Source: Gammaproteobacteria bacterium
Lineage (GTDB): Bacteria; Pseudomonadota; Gammaproteobacteria; Enterobacterales; GCA-2746155
NCBI GenBank assembly: GCA_024206355.1
Contig: JAAGZM010000841.1
Location: forward strand, 1 to 15,362
Direction of reading: 5' to 3'
Length of the DNA: 15,362 nt
The position numbers and the translations under genes are program-made. Below are positions 6,591-14,225 of this stretch, one piece after another (the first letter of the stretch is position 1; every line of letters begins with the position of its first letter). The notes below the pieces were generated by a model that made no database searches, was not told where the DNA came from, and saw only the letters and a program-made list of their open reading frames with translations.

Positions 6591-9032
6591 CTAGACAACA
6601 CCTCTTAATATTTTTTGTTCCGGATCGTAAGGACTTTCAGTGACTACTGTTACTTTATGCATTCTTCCAAGAATATCCATTTCTAACTCAGTGCCTATTG
6701 AACTGCATTCCACAGCGACTAATCCTAGAGCCAGTGATTTTTCAACCCTAAATCCATAAGCCCCTCCCGTTGCTCTGCCAACAATTTTACCCTTGGCATA
6801 AATGGGATTATTACCAAGTGCATCGGCATCAACTACATCATGCACTTCCATGGTGACAAAAATATTTTTTTCACCTTGCTCATGTTTTTCAACAAGGGCC
6901 TTGCGACCAATAAACTCGCCTTTATCCGTATGAATGAAACGATCCAGTGCAGATTCATAAGGTGAATACTCGACCGAAATTTCAGTTCCAACCAGTCGAT
7001 AGGATTTTTCAATGCGCATACTTTCCATAGCACGGATACCGAAAGGTTTGATACCAAGATCAAGTCCCTCTTTCATTAAAGCATCAAAAATATGATTTTG
7101 GTATTCGATTGGATGATGAATTTCCCAACCCAATTCACCCACAAAATTCATTCTGATAGCAGTACAAGGAGCCATATTGACGGTTGTTTTTTGACTTGAA
7201 AGCCAAGGAAAAGCATCATTGGAAAAATCATCCCTGGAAACCCTATGCATTAACTCACTGGATTTTGGTCCTGCTACAACTAAAACACCCATGGCACCGG
7301 TAAGATCCTCAAACTGGACAGAACCATCTTTAGGTATCCATTTGAAAATCCAATCATGATCAAGCCGCTGAAAAGCACCTGCGGAAACCAGATAATAAGA
7401 ATTTTCGGCTTCTTTAAGAATTGTAAATTCTGAATGCACACCACCTCTGGTATTCAAGGCATGACACAGACCTATACGACCAATCCTCTCGGGTAACTTG
7501 TTGGCAACCAAATTACTTAAAAAGTTATCTGCACCACTACCTGAAATACGGCACTTGGCAAAAGCAGTCATATCCAGAACACCGACATTATTCTGAACAT
7601 TTCGACATTCATTACCTACATACTCAAACCATCCAGATCGACGAAAAGACCAACTATCCTGCTGTTCAACACCTTCAGGAGCAAACCAGTTTGGACGCTC
7701 CCAACCAAACTTTTGACCAAACACAGCCCCCAATGCTTTCATACGATCATAACAAGGCGCCTGCCGCAATGGCCTGCAGGCAGGTCGTTCTTCATCAGGA
7801 AAATGATTAACAAAGACATGGGCATAGGCTTCTTCGTTTTTCCTGATTAAATAAGGCTTGGTGCAATAATCGCCATATCTTCGCGGATCAACACCCAGCA
7901 TATCAATGCTTGGTTCACCTTCGACGATCCATTCAGCAAGTTGCCAACCGGCACCACCGGCAGCAGTAATTCCAAAACTGTGTCCTTCATTCAACCAAAA
8001 ATTTTTCTTTCCCCAGGCAGGTCCAATTATAGGATTGCCATCTGGAGTATAACTAATGGCCCCGTTGTAAACCTGTTTAATACCAATTTCTGCAAAAATG
8101 GGAACCCTGTCTATTGCGTTTTCGATATGAGGCATCAGTCGATCCAGATCTTCCTGAAAAAGTTCCCACATACTCTCATCATGGGGGCCGTCAACATAAC
8201 AGGCTGGCGCACCTTTTTCATAGGGCCCCAAAATCAAACCTCCTGCTTCTTCCCGCATATACCAGCGGCCATCTGTACCACGCAAGACACCCATCTCTGG
8301 TAACCCTTGTTCATGACGTTTAAGAATTTCAGGATGCGGTTCAGTGACAATAAACTGATGCTCAACAGGAATACAGGGTATATCTAGTCCAACCATAGCA
8401 CCAGTTTGACGTGCGAAATTACCAGTACAGGATATGACATGTTCACACTCTATATCACCCTTATCGGTTTGCACCAACCATCGTTCATCCTCTAAATTTT
8501 GCAGTCCGGTTACCTTAGTATTACGATAAATTTTTGCACCTCTATCTCTGGCTCCTTTCGCAAAGGCCTGCGTTAGATCTGCAGGTTGAATGTAACCATC
8601 TTCAGGATGATGCAAAGCACCAACTATTCCATCAGTATTACAATAGGGCCAAAGTTTTTTTACTTCTTCCGGAGAAATAAAGTTAGCCTTAACCCCGATG
8701 GTTTGAGCTACACCGGCATACTGATGAAGCTCATCCATACGGTCCTGATTTGTAGCAAGACGAATATTACTGACTTCTTTAAAACCGACATTCATACCTG
8801 TTTCTGCTTCAAGTTCCTGATATTGCTGAACTGAATACTGATGTATCTTTCCCACTGAATAACTCATGTTAAACAAAGGCAACAATCCTGCTGCATGCCA
8901 GGTGGAACCTGAAGTGAGCTCTTTTCGCTCAACCAGAACAACATCATCCCAACCTTTTTTTGCTAAATGATAGAGCGTTGAAACACCAACAACACCTCCA
9001 CCAATTACAACTGCTTTTGCTTTTGATTTCAC
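6591..9032 (-). CDS. Dimethylglycine/sarcosine dehydrogenase-like flavoprotein with GcvT domain
   Basis: An 813-residue FAD enzyme predicted to oxidatively demethylate dimethylglycine, sarcosine or a related N-methyl amine and pass the formaldehyde-level carbon to tetrahydrofolate in its C-terminal half. Residues 1-370 are a DAO-type FAD domain with the dinucleotide motif GGGVVG at 11-16. The motif GSTWHAAGL places His46 at the position that carries covalent FAD in the mitochondrial dimethylglycine dehydrogenase family. A linker domain (about 370-428, ending AVFGQKFGWERPNWF) and an aminomethyltransferase GcvT domain (about 430-805) follow. Length matches mitochondrial DMGDH/SARDH and bacterial dimethylglycine oxidase. 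I chose GTG at 9032 because GAGGTGA lies 5 bp upstream (9038-9044); the frame runs 10 codons further to 9062 but without such a site. It is divergent from the MttB-family gene and upstream of the BCCT transporter gene. Which N-methyl substrate it uses is not determined. Confidence 0.9.
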   Translation of the reverse strand: MKSKAKAVVIGGGVVGVSTLYHLAKKGWDDVVLVERKELTSGSTWHAAGLLPLFNMSYSVGKIHQYSVQQYQELEAETGMNVGFKEVSNIRLATNQDRMDELHQYAGVAQTIGVKANFISPEEVKKLWPYCNTDGIVGALHHPEDGYIQPADLTQAFAKGARDRGAKIYRNTKVTGLQNLEDERWLVQTDKGDIECEHVISCTGNFARQTGAMVGLDIPCIPVEHQFIVTEPHPEILKRHEQGLPEMGVLRGTDGRWYMREEAGGLILGPYEKGAPACYVDGPHDESMWELFQEDLDRLMPHIENAIDRVPIFAEIGIKQVYNGAISYTPDGNPIIGPAWGKKNFWLNEGHSFGITAAGGAGWQLAEWIVEGEPSIDMLGVDPRRYGDYCTKPYLIRKNEEAYAHVFVNHFPDEERPACRPLRQAPCYDRMKALGAVFGQKFGWERPNWFAPEGVEQQDSWSFRRSGWFEYVGNECRNVQNNVGVLDMTAFAKCRISGSGADNFLSNLVANKLPERIGRIGLCHALNTRGGVHSEFTILKEAENSYYLVSAGAFQRLDHDWIFKWIPKDGSVQFEDLTGAMGVLVVAGPKSSELMHRVSRDDFSNDAFPWLSSQKTTVNMAPCTAIRMNFVGELGWEIHHPIEYQNHIFDALMKEGLDLGIKPFGIRAMESMRIEKSYRLVGTEISVEYSPYESALDRFIHTDKGEFIGRKALVEKHEQGEKNIFVTMEVHDVVDADALGNNPIYAKGKIVGRATGGAYGFRVEKSLALGLVAVECSSIGTELEMDILGRMHKVTVVTESPYDPEQKILRGVV

Positions 9033-9231
9033 TATATTCACCTCAGTGTGGAAAATTATCACTAGTTTATATTAGCTGGTAAACTATTCAGTTTAGCAAG
9101 ACGACAACCTGTGTTTCAATTGCGCCATGACGCTTGAGTATATAGTAATGTCGTGCATAGAGTTACTTTCAAGTTATAGACAATAGATAATATAAATAAT
9201 TGGTTATCATTATAGATTTGGAGATGTCTCA
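9033..9231. promoter_or_regulatory. Divergent promoter region between the dehydrogenase and MttB-family genes
   Basis: This 199-bp gap must carry both start signals. For the plus-strand gene, GGAG at 9220-9223 is a good ribosome site 8 bp before the ATG, and AT-rich GATAATATAAAT near 9186-9197 is a plausible -10. ACGACAACCTGTGTTTCA (about 9101-9118) resembles the GCGACCTGTTATGTTTCA box upstream of the transporter gene, and ACGACA/TGTCGT form an inverted pair about 48 bp apart (near 9101 and 9149). Shared control by one activator is plausible. The exact promoter hexamers are uncertain. Confidence 0.45.
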
Positions 9232-10785
9232 ATGTCTGGATCCCATCGAAGACGTCGTTCTCGTAGACAGCAAGCAAGCGTTTCACCATCAGATACTATC
9301 CAGGCACCGGCATATATAACCCGCAAAATTCCAGAATACGAATTATTGGGAGAAGAAGGATTAGCGCTAATTGAAGCCAATGCAGATAAAATTCTCGAGG
9401 AAATTGGCATTAATTTTTGTAACAATAATGCAGCTTTAACTCGTTTGAAGCAAGCTGGAGCAGCCATTGACGGAGAACGGGTTCGCTTTCCCAAAGGATT
9501 ATGTAGAAAACTGATCCAGGATAATGCACCAAAAGAGTTTACACAACACGCCAGAAATCCACTTAAAAATGTCATCATTGGAGGCAAACACACTGTTTTA
9601 GTACCTGCCTACGGAAGCCCGTTTGTACGTAATCTTGATGAAGGAAGACGTTATGCCACCATAGAAGATTTCATAAATTTTATAAAACTCGCCTATATGA
9701 CACCACACTTGCATCATTCTGGCGGAACTATCTGTGAGCCTGTGGATTTACCGGTTAATAAACGTCACTTTGATATGTTGTATAGCCATATTAAATATTC
9801 CGATAAACCTTTTATGGGTTCTGTAACAGCCCCTGAACGTGCAGAAGATACAGTCGAGATATGTAAAATCCTTTTTGGTGATAATTATCTTGATAATGAT
9901 ACTGGCAAACCCAAAACAATTACCACAAGCCTGATTAATGCAAATTCTCCCATGACTTATGATGACACTATGCTGGGAGCACTAACAGTCTATGCCAGAA
10001 ATAATCAGGCAACGATCATTTCTCCCTTTATTCTGGCCGGAGCTATGTCTCCAGTATCAGTTGCTGGCACTGCTACTCAGGCGCTTGCCGAGGGATTGGC
10101 GGGTATGGCTTATGCCCAATTGGTCAATCCAGGTACACCTGTTATTTTTGGATGCTTTGCCAGCTCCATTTCAATGACCAACGGTGCACCAACTTTTGGA
10201 ACACCTGAGCCATCTCTGATTTTATATTTAATGGCTTCTCTTTCTCGTCGCCTGGGTGTTCCTTTTCGTTCTGGCGGCGGCTTTAATGCCGCAAAGACAA
10301 GTGATACTCAAGCTGGATATGAATCTGCTAATTCCTTACTTCCGGCAATAAACGCAGGGGTAAACTTTATGTTGCATACTGCAGGATGGCTTGAAGGTGG
10401 TTTGGTGATGGGTTATGAAAAATTTATCATGGATTGTGATCAAGCCGGTATGTTGGCAGTTTTCGCTAATGGTATTGATCTTTCCGAAAATGGACAAGCT
10501 CTATCAGCGATCGAAGAGGTTGGTCCTGGTGATCATTATCTAGGTTGCACACATACCAAAGAAAATTTCCGAAATGCATTTTATCGTTCACCAATTATGG
10601 ATAATAACAGTTTTGAACAATGGCATGAAGATGGTGAACTTAATTTAACACAACGGGCAAATGCATTTTATAAAAAGCAACTTGCTGACTACCAGCCCCC
10701 TGAACTTGATGCCGATATTGATGCGGCACTATGTGAATATATCAAAAAAAGGAAGAAATCTTTTCCCGACTCCAATATTAGCTGA
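9232..10785 (+). CDS. MttB-superfamily methyltransferase (trimethylamine/betaine methyltransferase family, no pyrrolysine codon)
   Basis: A 517-residue member of the trimethylamine methyltransferase superfamily, whose characterised members move a methyl group from a quaternary or tertiary amine to a cobalamin-bearing partner. An arginine-rich start (HRRRRSRRQ), common in the non-pyrrolysine branch, leads into a TIM-barrel body with LLGEEGLALIEANADKILEEIG near residue 38, GSVTAPERAEDTVEICK, SPFILAGAMSPVS, and TNGAPTFGTPEPSL with Gly318. The frame is open throughout, with no in-frame TAG, so it is not a pyrrolysine enzyme like true MttB. Glycine betaine methyltransferase (MtgB) is the best known relative of this branch, but substrate assignment is not safe. 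The ATG has GGAG 8 bp upstream. It is divergent from the dimethylglycine dehydrogenase-like gene, and decayed insertion sequences follow it. No corrinoid protein or reactivase gene is seen in the window. Confidence 0.9.
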   Translation: MSGSHRRRRSRRQQASVSPSDTIQAPAYITRKIPEYELLGEEGLALIEANADKILEEIGINFCNNNAALTRLKQAGAAIDGERVRFPKGLCRKLIQDNAPKEFTQHARNPLKNVIIGGKHTVLVPAYGSPFVRNLDEGRRYATIEDFINFIKLAYMTPHLHHSGGTICEPVDLPVNKRHFDMLYSHIKYSDKPFMGSVTAPERAEDTVEICKILFGDNYLDNDTGKPKTITTSLINANSPMTYDDTMLGALTVYARNNQATIISPFILAGAMSPVSVAGTATQALAEGLAGMAYAQLVNPGTPVIFGCFASSISMTNGAPTFGTPEPSLILYLMASLSRRLGVPFRSGGGFNAAKTSDTQAGYESANSLLPAINAGVNFMLHTAGWLEGGLVMGYEKFIMDCDQAGMLAVFANGIDLSENGQALSAIEEVGPGDHYLGCTHTKENFRNAFYRSPIMDNNSFEQWHEDGELNLTQRANAFYKKQLADYQPPELDADIDAALCEYIKKRKKSFPDSNIS

Positions 10786-11052
10786 AAATACCAGCAACTC
10801 TCGATGAAATAATCATTTGCTAAAAATAAGGGCTGTGGCCCATCTAAAAACAAAGGTTTCGCACTAAATTCTGAAACAGATTAATTTTTACACCTGAATC
10901 ATTATCGATCAGAGCAAATATCAACCACTCTTTTTTTGTTTTTATTTTGAATTCATTATCATACTCAGTACACTCGCTTCGCTCATAGGGCAAACTTTCT
11001 TGATTGACTGCTTTTGGTGGAGCCTGCCCCAGGAGCGAAGCGACTGCTTTGG
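10786..11052. other. Gene-free stretch between the MttB-family gene and IS remnants
   Basis: No convincing gene is present. A small hairpin GGGC-TGTG-GCCC lies at 10830-10841, 45 bp after the MttB-family stop, without a T run, so it is only a weak terminator candidate. The 11-bp sequence TCGCTTCGCTC at 10974-10984 recurs inverted as GAGCGAAGCGA at 11033-11043. Short frames here give no recognisable protein; the stretch appears to be decayed or inserted DNA joined to the IS6-type fragment. Confidence 0.5.
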
Positions 11053-11145
11053 GCACCATTGGCGAATGGTTTCATAACTTACGATTATGTTTCTAACTGC
11101 TAGTAATTCTTCGATATCTCTGAAGCTGAGAGTGAATTGGTACAA
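11053..11145 (-). pseudogene. IS6-family transposase fragment
   Basis: Thirty-one codons read YQFTLSFRDIEELLA followed by VSYETIRQWC, the well-conserved N-terminal helix-turn-helix region of IS6/IS26-type transposases. The residues before it are missing. After the Cys the frame continues into unrelated sequence instead of the usual LKFG stretch and DDE catalytic domain. The fragment abuts the IS3-family remnant at about 11141-11145. It cannot encode an active enzyme. Assignment rests on motif recognition. Confidence 0.65.
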
Positions 11146-11332
11146 TAATGCTTTAGCAGAAGCAATAAATGGGCTTTATAAAACAGAAGTTATTTGGCGG
11201 CAGGGGCCATGGAAAAATATTGAGTAGGTGGAATATGCAACATTAGAGTGGGTAGACTGGTTGAATAATCGAAGGCTTCTGGAAACCATTGGTAAAATTA
11301 CACCTGCCGAATATGAAATGATGTATTATTAA
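11141..11332 (+). pseudogene. IS3-family transposase (OrfB) C-terminal remnant
   Basis: The frame reads YNNALAEAINGLYKTEVIW, then RQGPWKNIE, a TAG stop at 11225-11227, and then VEYATLEWVDWLNNRRLLE and IGKITPAEYEMMYY to TAA at 11330-11332. This is the typical end of the integrase domain of IS3-family transposases (ALAE..NGLYK.EVI, ATLEWVDWFNNRRLLEPIG). All catalytic residues before this point except the region of the last Glu are absent, and the internal stop confirms decay. The terminal repeat of the element lies 40 bp downstream. Confidence 0.85.
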
Positions 11333-11341
11333 CAAATAGAA

Positions 11342-11365
11342 GAGTCAGCCAAGTTGGCCTGACTC
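11342..11365 (+). terminator. Hairpin after the IS3 transposase remnant
   Basis: GAGTCA-GCCAA and TTGGC-C-TGACTC pair into an 11-bp stem with one bulge and a one-base loop. It sits 10 bp after the transposase stop, between the gene and the element end. There is no strong T run, so it may be a weak terminator or a structural part of the IS end. Confidence 0.4.
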
Positions 11366-11373
11366 AAACAAAA

Positions 11374-11401
11374 GAGTCTCCGAAATACCCGGGGCGGTTC
11401 A
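11374..11401. mobile_element. Right terminal inverted repeat of the IS3-family element
   Basis: Read from the minus strand the end is TGAACCGCCCCGGGTATTTC followed by GGAGACTC, a typical IS3-family terminus beginning with TG. It follows the OrfB remnant at the expected distance. No matching left end was found between 10786 and 11141, so the element has lost its left part. The boundary with host DNA is at 11401/11402. Confidence 0.75.
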
Positions 11402-11884
11402 GTATGCACCTTCGGGTTCAGTTTCACTCATATAACAATTCACTACTGTCGAAGTGCTATCAGAACCAAAGGACCAATTTGTACATTGACGTACTCTGCA
11501 GTCTTTCGTTTGACCCATGTCACAATAATTCCAATTGATACAGGTGGTATCTTTATTCGCACCTTTAACTTCAGATGTGAACCAGTAATATTTATCTTCA
11601 TATTCATACACAGAGACTGGTATTTTAGCATCTGTAGATATTCTAGCGCCTTTTTTCATAATTCTAGAGTAGGGATAACATTTTGTTCTATATGTATGTG
11701 TCGCCCCAGCGCTCATTTTAAATGATTCTGTGCACGAGCACTTGCCTTTGCTAACATCACAGTCACAATAATTTTTCTGACTAGCTGTAACTCCTGAAGT
11801 AAATGATATTAGTGTTACAAATAGTAAACTTGGTAGTATAAAAGTAAAAAATTTGGCGACAGATTTTGAATTGTTATTGTCCAT
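11399..11884 (-). CDS. Secreted cysteine-rich protein of unknown function, C-terminus probably truncated by the IS end
   Basis: A 161-residue protein I do not recognise. Residues 1-35 are a clear Sec signal peptide (basic Lys at about 7 and 11, hydrophobic FFTFILPSLLFVTLISF, likely cut near VTA). The mature part carries ten cysteines, including CDCD and CSC near its start and CTNW, VVNC near the end, which suggests disulfide bonding in the periplasm or outside the cell. It is rich in Tyr, Thr and Ser. The ATG has an excellent ribosome site, GAGGTG, 5 bp upstream. The stop TGA (11399-11401) is exactly the first three bases of the IS3 terminal repeat, so the native C-terminus was probably lost and replaced. 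No function is proposed. Confidence 0.65.
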   Translation of the reverse strand: MDNNNSKSVAKFFTFILPSLLFVTLISFTSGVTASQKNYCDCDVSKGKCSCTESFKMSAGATHTYRTKCYPYSRIMKKGARISTDAKIPVSVYEYEDKYYWFTSEVKGANKDTTCINWNYCDMGQTKDCRVRQCTNWSFGSDSTSTVVNCYMSETEPEGAY

Positions 11885-12516
11885 TAGAACACCTCAGTGT
11901 AGTCAATAATTAGCCATTGAATGAATGATAACTATAGTTGAAAAAATTTATTTAATCAATGTTGAGCCTTGTCTGTGTTAGGAGCCTTGTCCATTCCATC
12001 GCACGGCTAGAGCTTGCACCATGCTTTCGACAGAACATTACAACCTTACTTCCTAGACAAGACTATTTGGCCTTTCATCCTTTAAAAGACCAGAACATCA
12101 CCTCATGGACACCCCTTAGCACACTGGCAATATCCTTAAATAGAACCATTCTGGCATAGGGGCAGACTGGACCAAACGGAAACCTCTATTGTTGAGGCGA
12201 TGAAAATAAATTGTTTTTTCAAAATCTCTACTCAGTCGTTAAATTAGCAATAACATTGAGTCTTTGAAATAACCAATTGCAGCAGTATTGGATAATTTTT
12301 GTCATCCTTTTAACCTATAGAATCAACTCAAAAACTTCAACAAAATCAATGCGTACGATTATTTGCGTGATACAGGGTATTCAATGGGTTAATTTGGTGC
12401 GAAATGTCGCATTATCTTCAGATCTGTTTTCCAGTCTTCATAACATGTTGAGCCTTGCCCTGCTTGATGATCACCTTTGATTGATTATCAACAAGTTAAC
12501 GATTAGAATCATCAAT
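11885..12516. other. About 630 bp without a recognisable gene
   Basis: This lies between the cysteine-rich gene's start and nadK. Short open frames (for example 11959-12159) give no recognisable protein and lack ribosome sites. Visible structure: a 13-bp direct repeat ATGTTGAGCCTTG at 11959-11971 and 12445-12457, an echo of it (GAGCCTTGTC near 11982), a small CCTC/GAGG hairpin at 12183-12197, a GCGA/TCGC hairpin near 12399-12410, and a short TTGAT-ATCAA palindrome at 12481-12491 just before nadK. The nadK promoter must be in the right part, but I see no clear hexamer pair. Confidence 0.6.
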
Positions 12517-13395
12517 ATGAATAGAAAATTTACAACCGTAGGGATCATGGGAAAACCCAATAACCCAGCTGTCGCCGAGACTGCTGAGATCCTTTATGAG
12601 TTTTTATCGTCAAAAGTAGAGAATGTCTTAGTTGAACATTACATCGCTGTAGGGATGAATCCAATTCCGTGCGATACAGTTACACGTGAGCAAATTGGCG
12701 AACAAAGCGACTTAGTCATTGTTGTTGGTGGTGACGGCAGCATGCTAAATGCGGGACGATTGCTCGCTAATTATGATGTACCTGTGCTTGGAATAAACCG
12801 CGGTTACTTAGGGTTTCTAACCGATATTAGCCCAACAGAAATGGTTCAGCGGGTAGCCGATGTAATTAACGGCAATTATATCGAAGAGAAACGATTTCTA
12901 CTATTTGCAAAAGTGAACAGAGATACACAAGAAGGTGCTCAAAGTGAAGCACTCAACGATATTGTGCTCTATCCTGGTGAAATATCAAAAATGCTTGAGT
13001 TTGAAGTCTATATTGACGACCAGTTTGCATTCTCTCAGCGTAGTGATGGCATTATTGTATCTACACCAACCGGCTCAACTGCCTACGCCCTATCAGGTGG
13101 CGGGCCTATCATGCATCCGAAGCTGGATGCCGTTGTTTTAGTACCCATGAATGCCCATACCTTGAGCTCACGACCTATCGTTGTGGATATCGATAGTCAC
13201 ATTGATATTCTTATTGCTGACTCGAATAAATATCATCCACAGATTAGTTGTGATGGACAATTAACCTTTCCTGTAAAACCTGGCGACAAAATTAGTATTC
13301 GTAAAAAGAAACGCCAGCTTTGGCTATTACACCCTGCTGATTATGATTATTATCGAGTACTGCGATCAAAATTGGGCTGGGGCTCAAAACTGTAA
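12517..13395 (+). CDS. nadK: NAD kinase (NAD+ to NADP+)
   Basis: A cytoplasmic ATP-dependent NAD kinase, the source of NADP(H). From the ATG at 12517 it is 292 residues, the same length as the E. coli enzyme, and it follows that protein along its whole length. GGDG with catalytic-type Asp73 is at 71-74, then GINRGYLGFLTDI, EKRFLL, the NE/D-type motif as ALNDIVLYPG, FEVYIDDQFAFSQRSDG, TPTGSTAYALSGGGPI and the C-terminal KLGWGSKL. The second motif has Asp where E. coli has Glu, a variation known in the family. An in-frame TTG at 12481 would add 12 residues, but they do not belong to the family. The usual neighbours recN and grpE are absent. The barrel-protein gene follows 53 bp downstream, possibly in one transcript. 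Confidence 0.97.
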   Translation: MNRKFTTVGIMGKPNNPAVAETAEILYEFLSSKVENVLVEHYIAVGMNPIPCDTVTREQIGEQSDLVIVVGGDGSMLNAGRLLANYDVPVLGINRGYLGFLTDISPTEMVQRVADVINGNYIEEKRFLLFAKVNRDTQEGAQSEALNDIVLYPGEISKMLEFEVYIDDQFAFSQRSDGIIVSTPTGSTAYALSGGGPIMHPKLDAVVLVPMNAHTLSSRPIVVDIDSHIDILIADSNKYHPQISCDGQLTFPVKPGDKISIRKKKRQLWLLHPADYDYYRVLRSKLGWGSKL

Positions 13396-13448
13396 GACTA
13401 AATCCTCACTATTCAACCTACAACAATTAATCCTATCAAGGAACAATT

Positions 13449-14024
13449 ATGAACTTATTGAAAATGGCATGGCGGGCTTTTCTGGTAGTGCCATTCTTAT
13501 TTCTCTCAAACTCACTACTAGCACAAAACCAAATAGAATTACTTTACACCGGTGCAAATCCAGATTACAAACCCTTTGAAACTACTTATGGTTTTTCGAT
13601 AACCGGTGAGTATGATTTTAATAACGGTTTATTCTTAAGCGGTTTTTATAACGAAACAGATTTTATTGCTAGTGGACCCTACGTAGGAAATATCCATATA
13701 GAGAGCTGGTTAGAAACAGGTATTGGTTATGCCTTTGAGCACAAGTGGGGGCAATTTTATTCTTTGATTACCTTTGAAAATATCAGTGCATCTCATCAAA
13801 CCTACGAAGGTTTCGGCGCACACTTTGGCTATCGTAAAGACTGGTCAGAGAATTGGTCAACGGTTCTACAATTAGGCTACCTAGAAACAGGGTTTCATGA
13901 CTTTCAGTTACAGGCTAAGGTTAACTATAAGATCACAGATGATTTAGTAGCAACACTAGGACTAAGAGATTATGATAATTGGGATTATACAAGCTATGAA
14001 GGTGGGATAGTTTATCGATTTTAG
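13449..14024 (+). CDS. Small outer-membrane beta-barrel protein, function unknown
   Basis: A 191-residue protein with a signal peptide (Met, Lys, then AFLVVPFLFLSNSLLA, likely cut before QNQ). The mature part of about 166 residues alternates aromatic and polar residues in strand-like segments (GFSITGEYDF, LFLSGFYNETDF, WLETGIGYAFEH, GQFYSLITFEN, GAHFGYRKDW, TVLQLGYLE) and ends in EGGIVYRF, the terminal Phe recognised by the BAM complex. The size fits an eight-stranded OmpX/OmpA-like barrel. AAGGA (13438-13442) lies 6 bp before the ATG. I cannot place it in a named family. It follows nadK by 53 bp on the same strand; no functional link is implied. Confidence 0.8.
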   Translation: MNLLKMAWRAFLVVPFLFLSNSLLAQNQIELLYTGANPDYKPFETTYGFSITGEYDFNNGLFLSGFYNETDFIASGPYVGNIHIESWLETGIGYAFEHKWGQFYSLITFENISASHQTYEGFGAHFGYRKDWSENWSTVLQLGYLETGFHDFQLQAKVNYKITDDLVATLGLRDYDNWDYTSYEGGIVYRF

Positions 14025-14225
14025 AACCAAAACTTCAGTGCCGGGTGCGCTGCCAGACACCGAATTTATTAGCAGTAGGAATAACAACATCATCGAAATC
14101 TTCAGTTATTTTGAATTAAGCAGTTTTCCGAGAATTGCTGTGAAAATACATTAGCAGTGGACAAAATAATATTTAGTGATTAAGCTTTGATAGAGTAATT
14201 TTACAATTTCAGGAATCTGATCACT
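14025..14225. other. Intergenic gap upstream of the regulator gene
   Basis: A 200-bp stretch with no gene. An imperfect CGGGTG/CACCG hairpin near 14042-14062 follows the barrel-protein stop by about 18 bp but has no T run. AGGA at 14211-14214 is the best ribosome site for the regulator. No convincing promoter pair was found. Confidence 0.4.

Noticed and set aside
9232..10785. Possible pyrrolysine-containing MttB
   Set aside because: The reading frame contains no TAG codon, so it is the non-pyrrolysine branch.
10844..11059. A 71-codon minus-strand frame after the MttB-family gene
   Set aside because: It overlaps the IS6 fragment in another frame and shows no family pattern; treated as debris.
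11959..12480. Short plus-strand frames (66 and 67 codons) upstream of nadK
   Set aside because: No ribosome site, no recognisable motif, and composition not convincing for protein.
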